In this document: in pieces, positions 6,323-6,521 of the stretch | How the letters are laid out: each line of letters starts with the position of its first letter | Numbering within the stretch: position 1 is the stretch's first letter | DNA from: an uncultured Synechococcus sp. | Lineage (GTDB): Bacteria > Cyanobacteriota > Cyanobacteriia > PCC-6307 > Cyanobiaceae | Length of the DNA stretch: 6,521 nucleotides | NCBI GenBank assembly: GCA_913050105.1 | Contig: CAJWZN010000070.1 | Coordinates: forward strand, 1 to 6,521 | Reading direction: 5' to 3' | Notes under the pieces: model-generated | What the model was told of the DNA's origin: nothing | The model's input: only the letters and a program-made list of their open reading frames with translations | The model's database searches: none | Made by a program: the position numbers and the translations under genes

Positions 6323-6348
6323 GGGAGAAGCGTTGATCTGCGAAAAGT

Positions 6349-6521
6349 CTATGCAGCCTGGGCAGGTTGATCAGCGCCCAGATCGGGTAGGACCGAAAAG
6401 GTGCGGTGGAATTTTTCCGACAGCGTCAGCCAGTAAGAGCGGCCTTCGCTCTGTCGACGGCGTTCAATGAAGTCCTGAGCCAGGAGTTCCTTGATGTGGT
6501 CGTAGGCCCCGGAGCCGCGCA
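6349..6521 (-). CDS. scpB: Segregation and condensation protein ScpB, C-terminal part (5' end outside window)
   Basis: ScpB is the winged-helix kleisin-associated subunit that, with ScpA and SMC, forms the bacterial condensin involved in chromosome organisation and segregation. Only the last 56 residues are present, ending in a TAG at 6349-6351. They begin RGSGAYDHIKELL and continue through QDFIERRRQSEGRSYWLTLS to KFHRTFSVLPDLG. This matches the second winged-helix region of ScpB, where a helix is followed by the wing with G-R-x-x-W/Y-L-T-x-x-F. The tail after the domain is very short (ADQPAQAA). The YggT gene follows after 26 nt with no terminator between. The assignment rests on recognition of this conserved C-terminal block alone, so some other winged-helix protein is a small possibility. 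Confidence 0.87.
   Translation of the reverse strand, partial: RGSGAYDHIKELLAQDFIERRRQSEGRSYWLTLSEKFHRTFSVLPDLGADQPAQAA

Noticed and set aside
1..6521. Possible defence island, mobile element, CRISPR or phage content
   Set aside because: All genes except one secreted hypothetical are recognisable core types; no transposase, integrase, direct-repeat array or tRNA attachment site was seen.

Overview
The window looks like chromosomal core DNA of a marine picocyanobacterium of the Synechococcus/Cyanobium type. I infer this from how the protein sequences read (cyanobacterial-type ClpP, FtsH, pyruvate kinase and YggT), the compact layout, moderate GC and no HIP1 octamer seen. No database search was possible. 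There are no RNA genes, mobile elements, CRISPR arrays or gene-free stretches over 300 bases.

Layout. (1) Positions 1-364, plus strand: the 3' end of clpP, overlapping by the sequence ATGA a 50-residue zinc-finger-like protein of the DUF2256 type. (2) Positions 347-426: two back-to-back intrinsic terminators that separate this unit from the convergent minus-strand unit. (3) Positions 449-5129, minus strand, transcribed right to left: pyk, then a MacB/FtsX-type ABC transporter permease 19 nt downstream, then ftsH 57 nt further on. (4) Positions 5130-5186: a short divergent intergenic region. (5) Positions 5187-6003, plus strand: a small MazG-like nucleotide pyrophosphohydrolase, overlapping an uncharacterised secreted protein. 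(6) Positions 6005-6521, minus strand: the 3' end of scpB followed by a YggT/Ycf19-family membrane protein, which converges on the secreted-protein gene with one base between the stops.

How the genes relate. Two proteolysis genes (clpP and ftsH) face each other across the double terminator. The minus-strand unit mixes glycolysis (pyk), an export-type permease with no ATPase partner in the window, and membrane proteolysis. This may be compaction rather than a shared pathway. The mazG-like/secreted-protein pair looks translationally coupled. I see no convincing sign of a new multi-gene system. The parts most worth a second look are the orphan permease, the secreted protein with an acidic tail, the coding-overlapping terminator and several non-standard or ambiguous starts.
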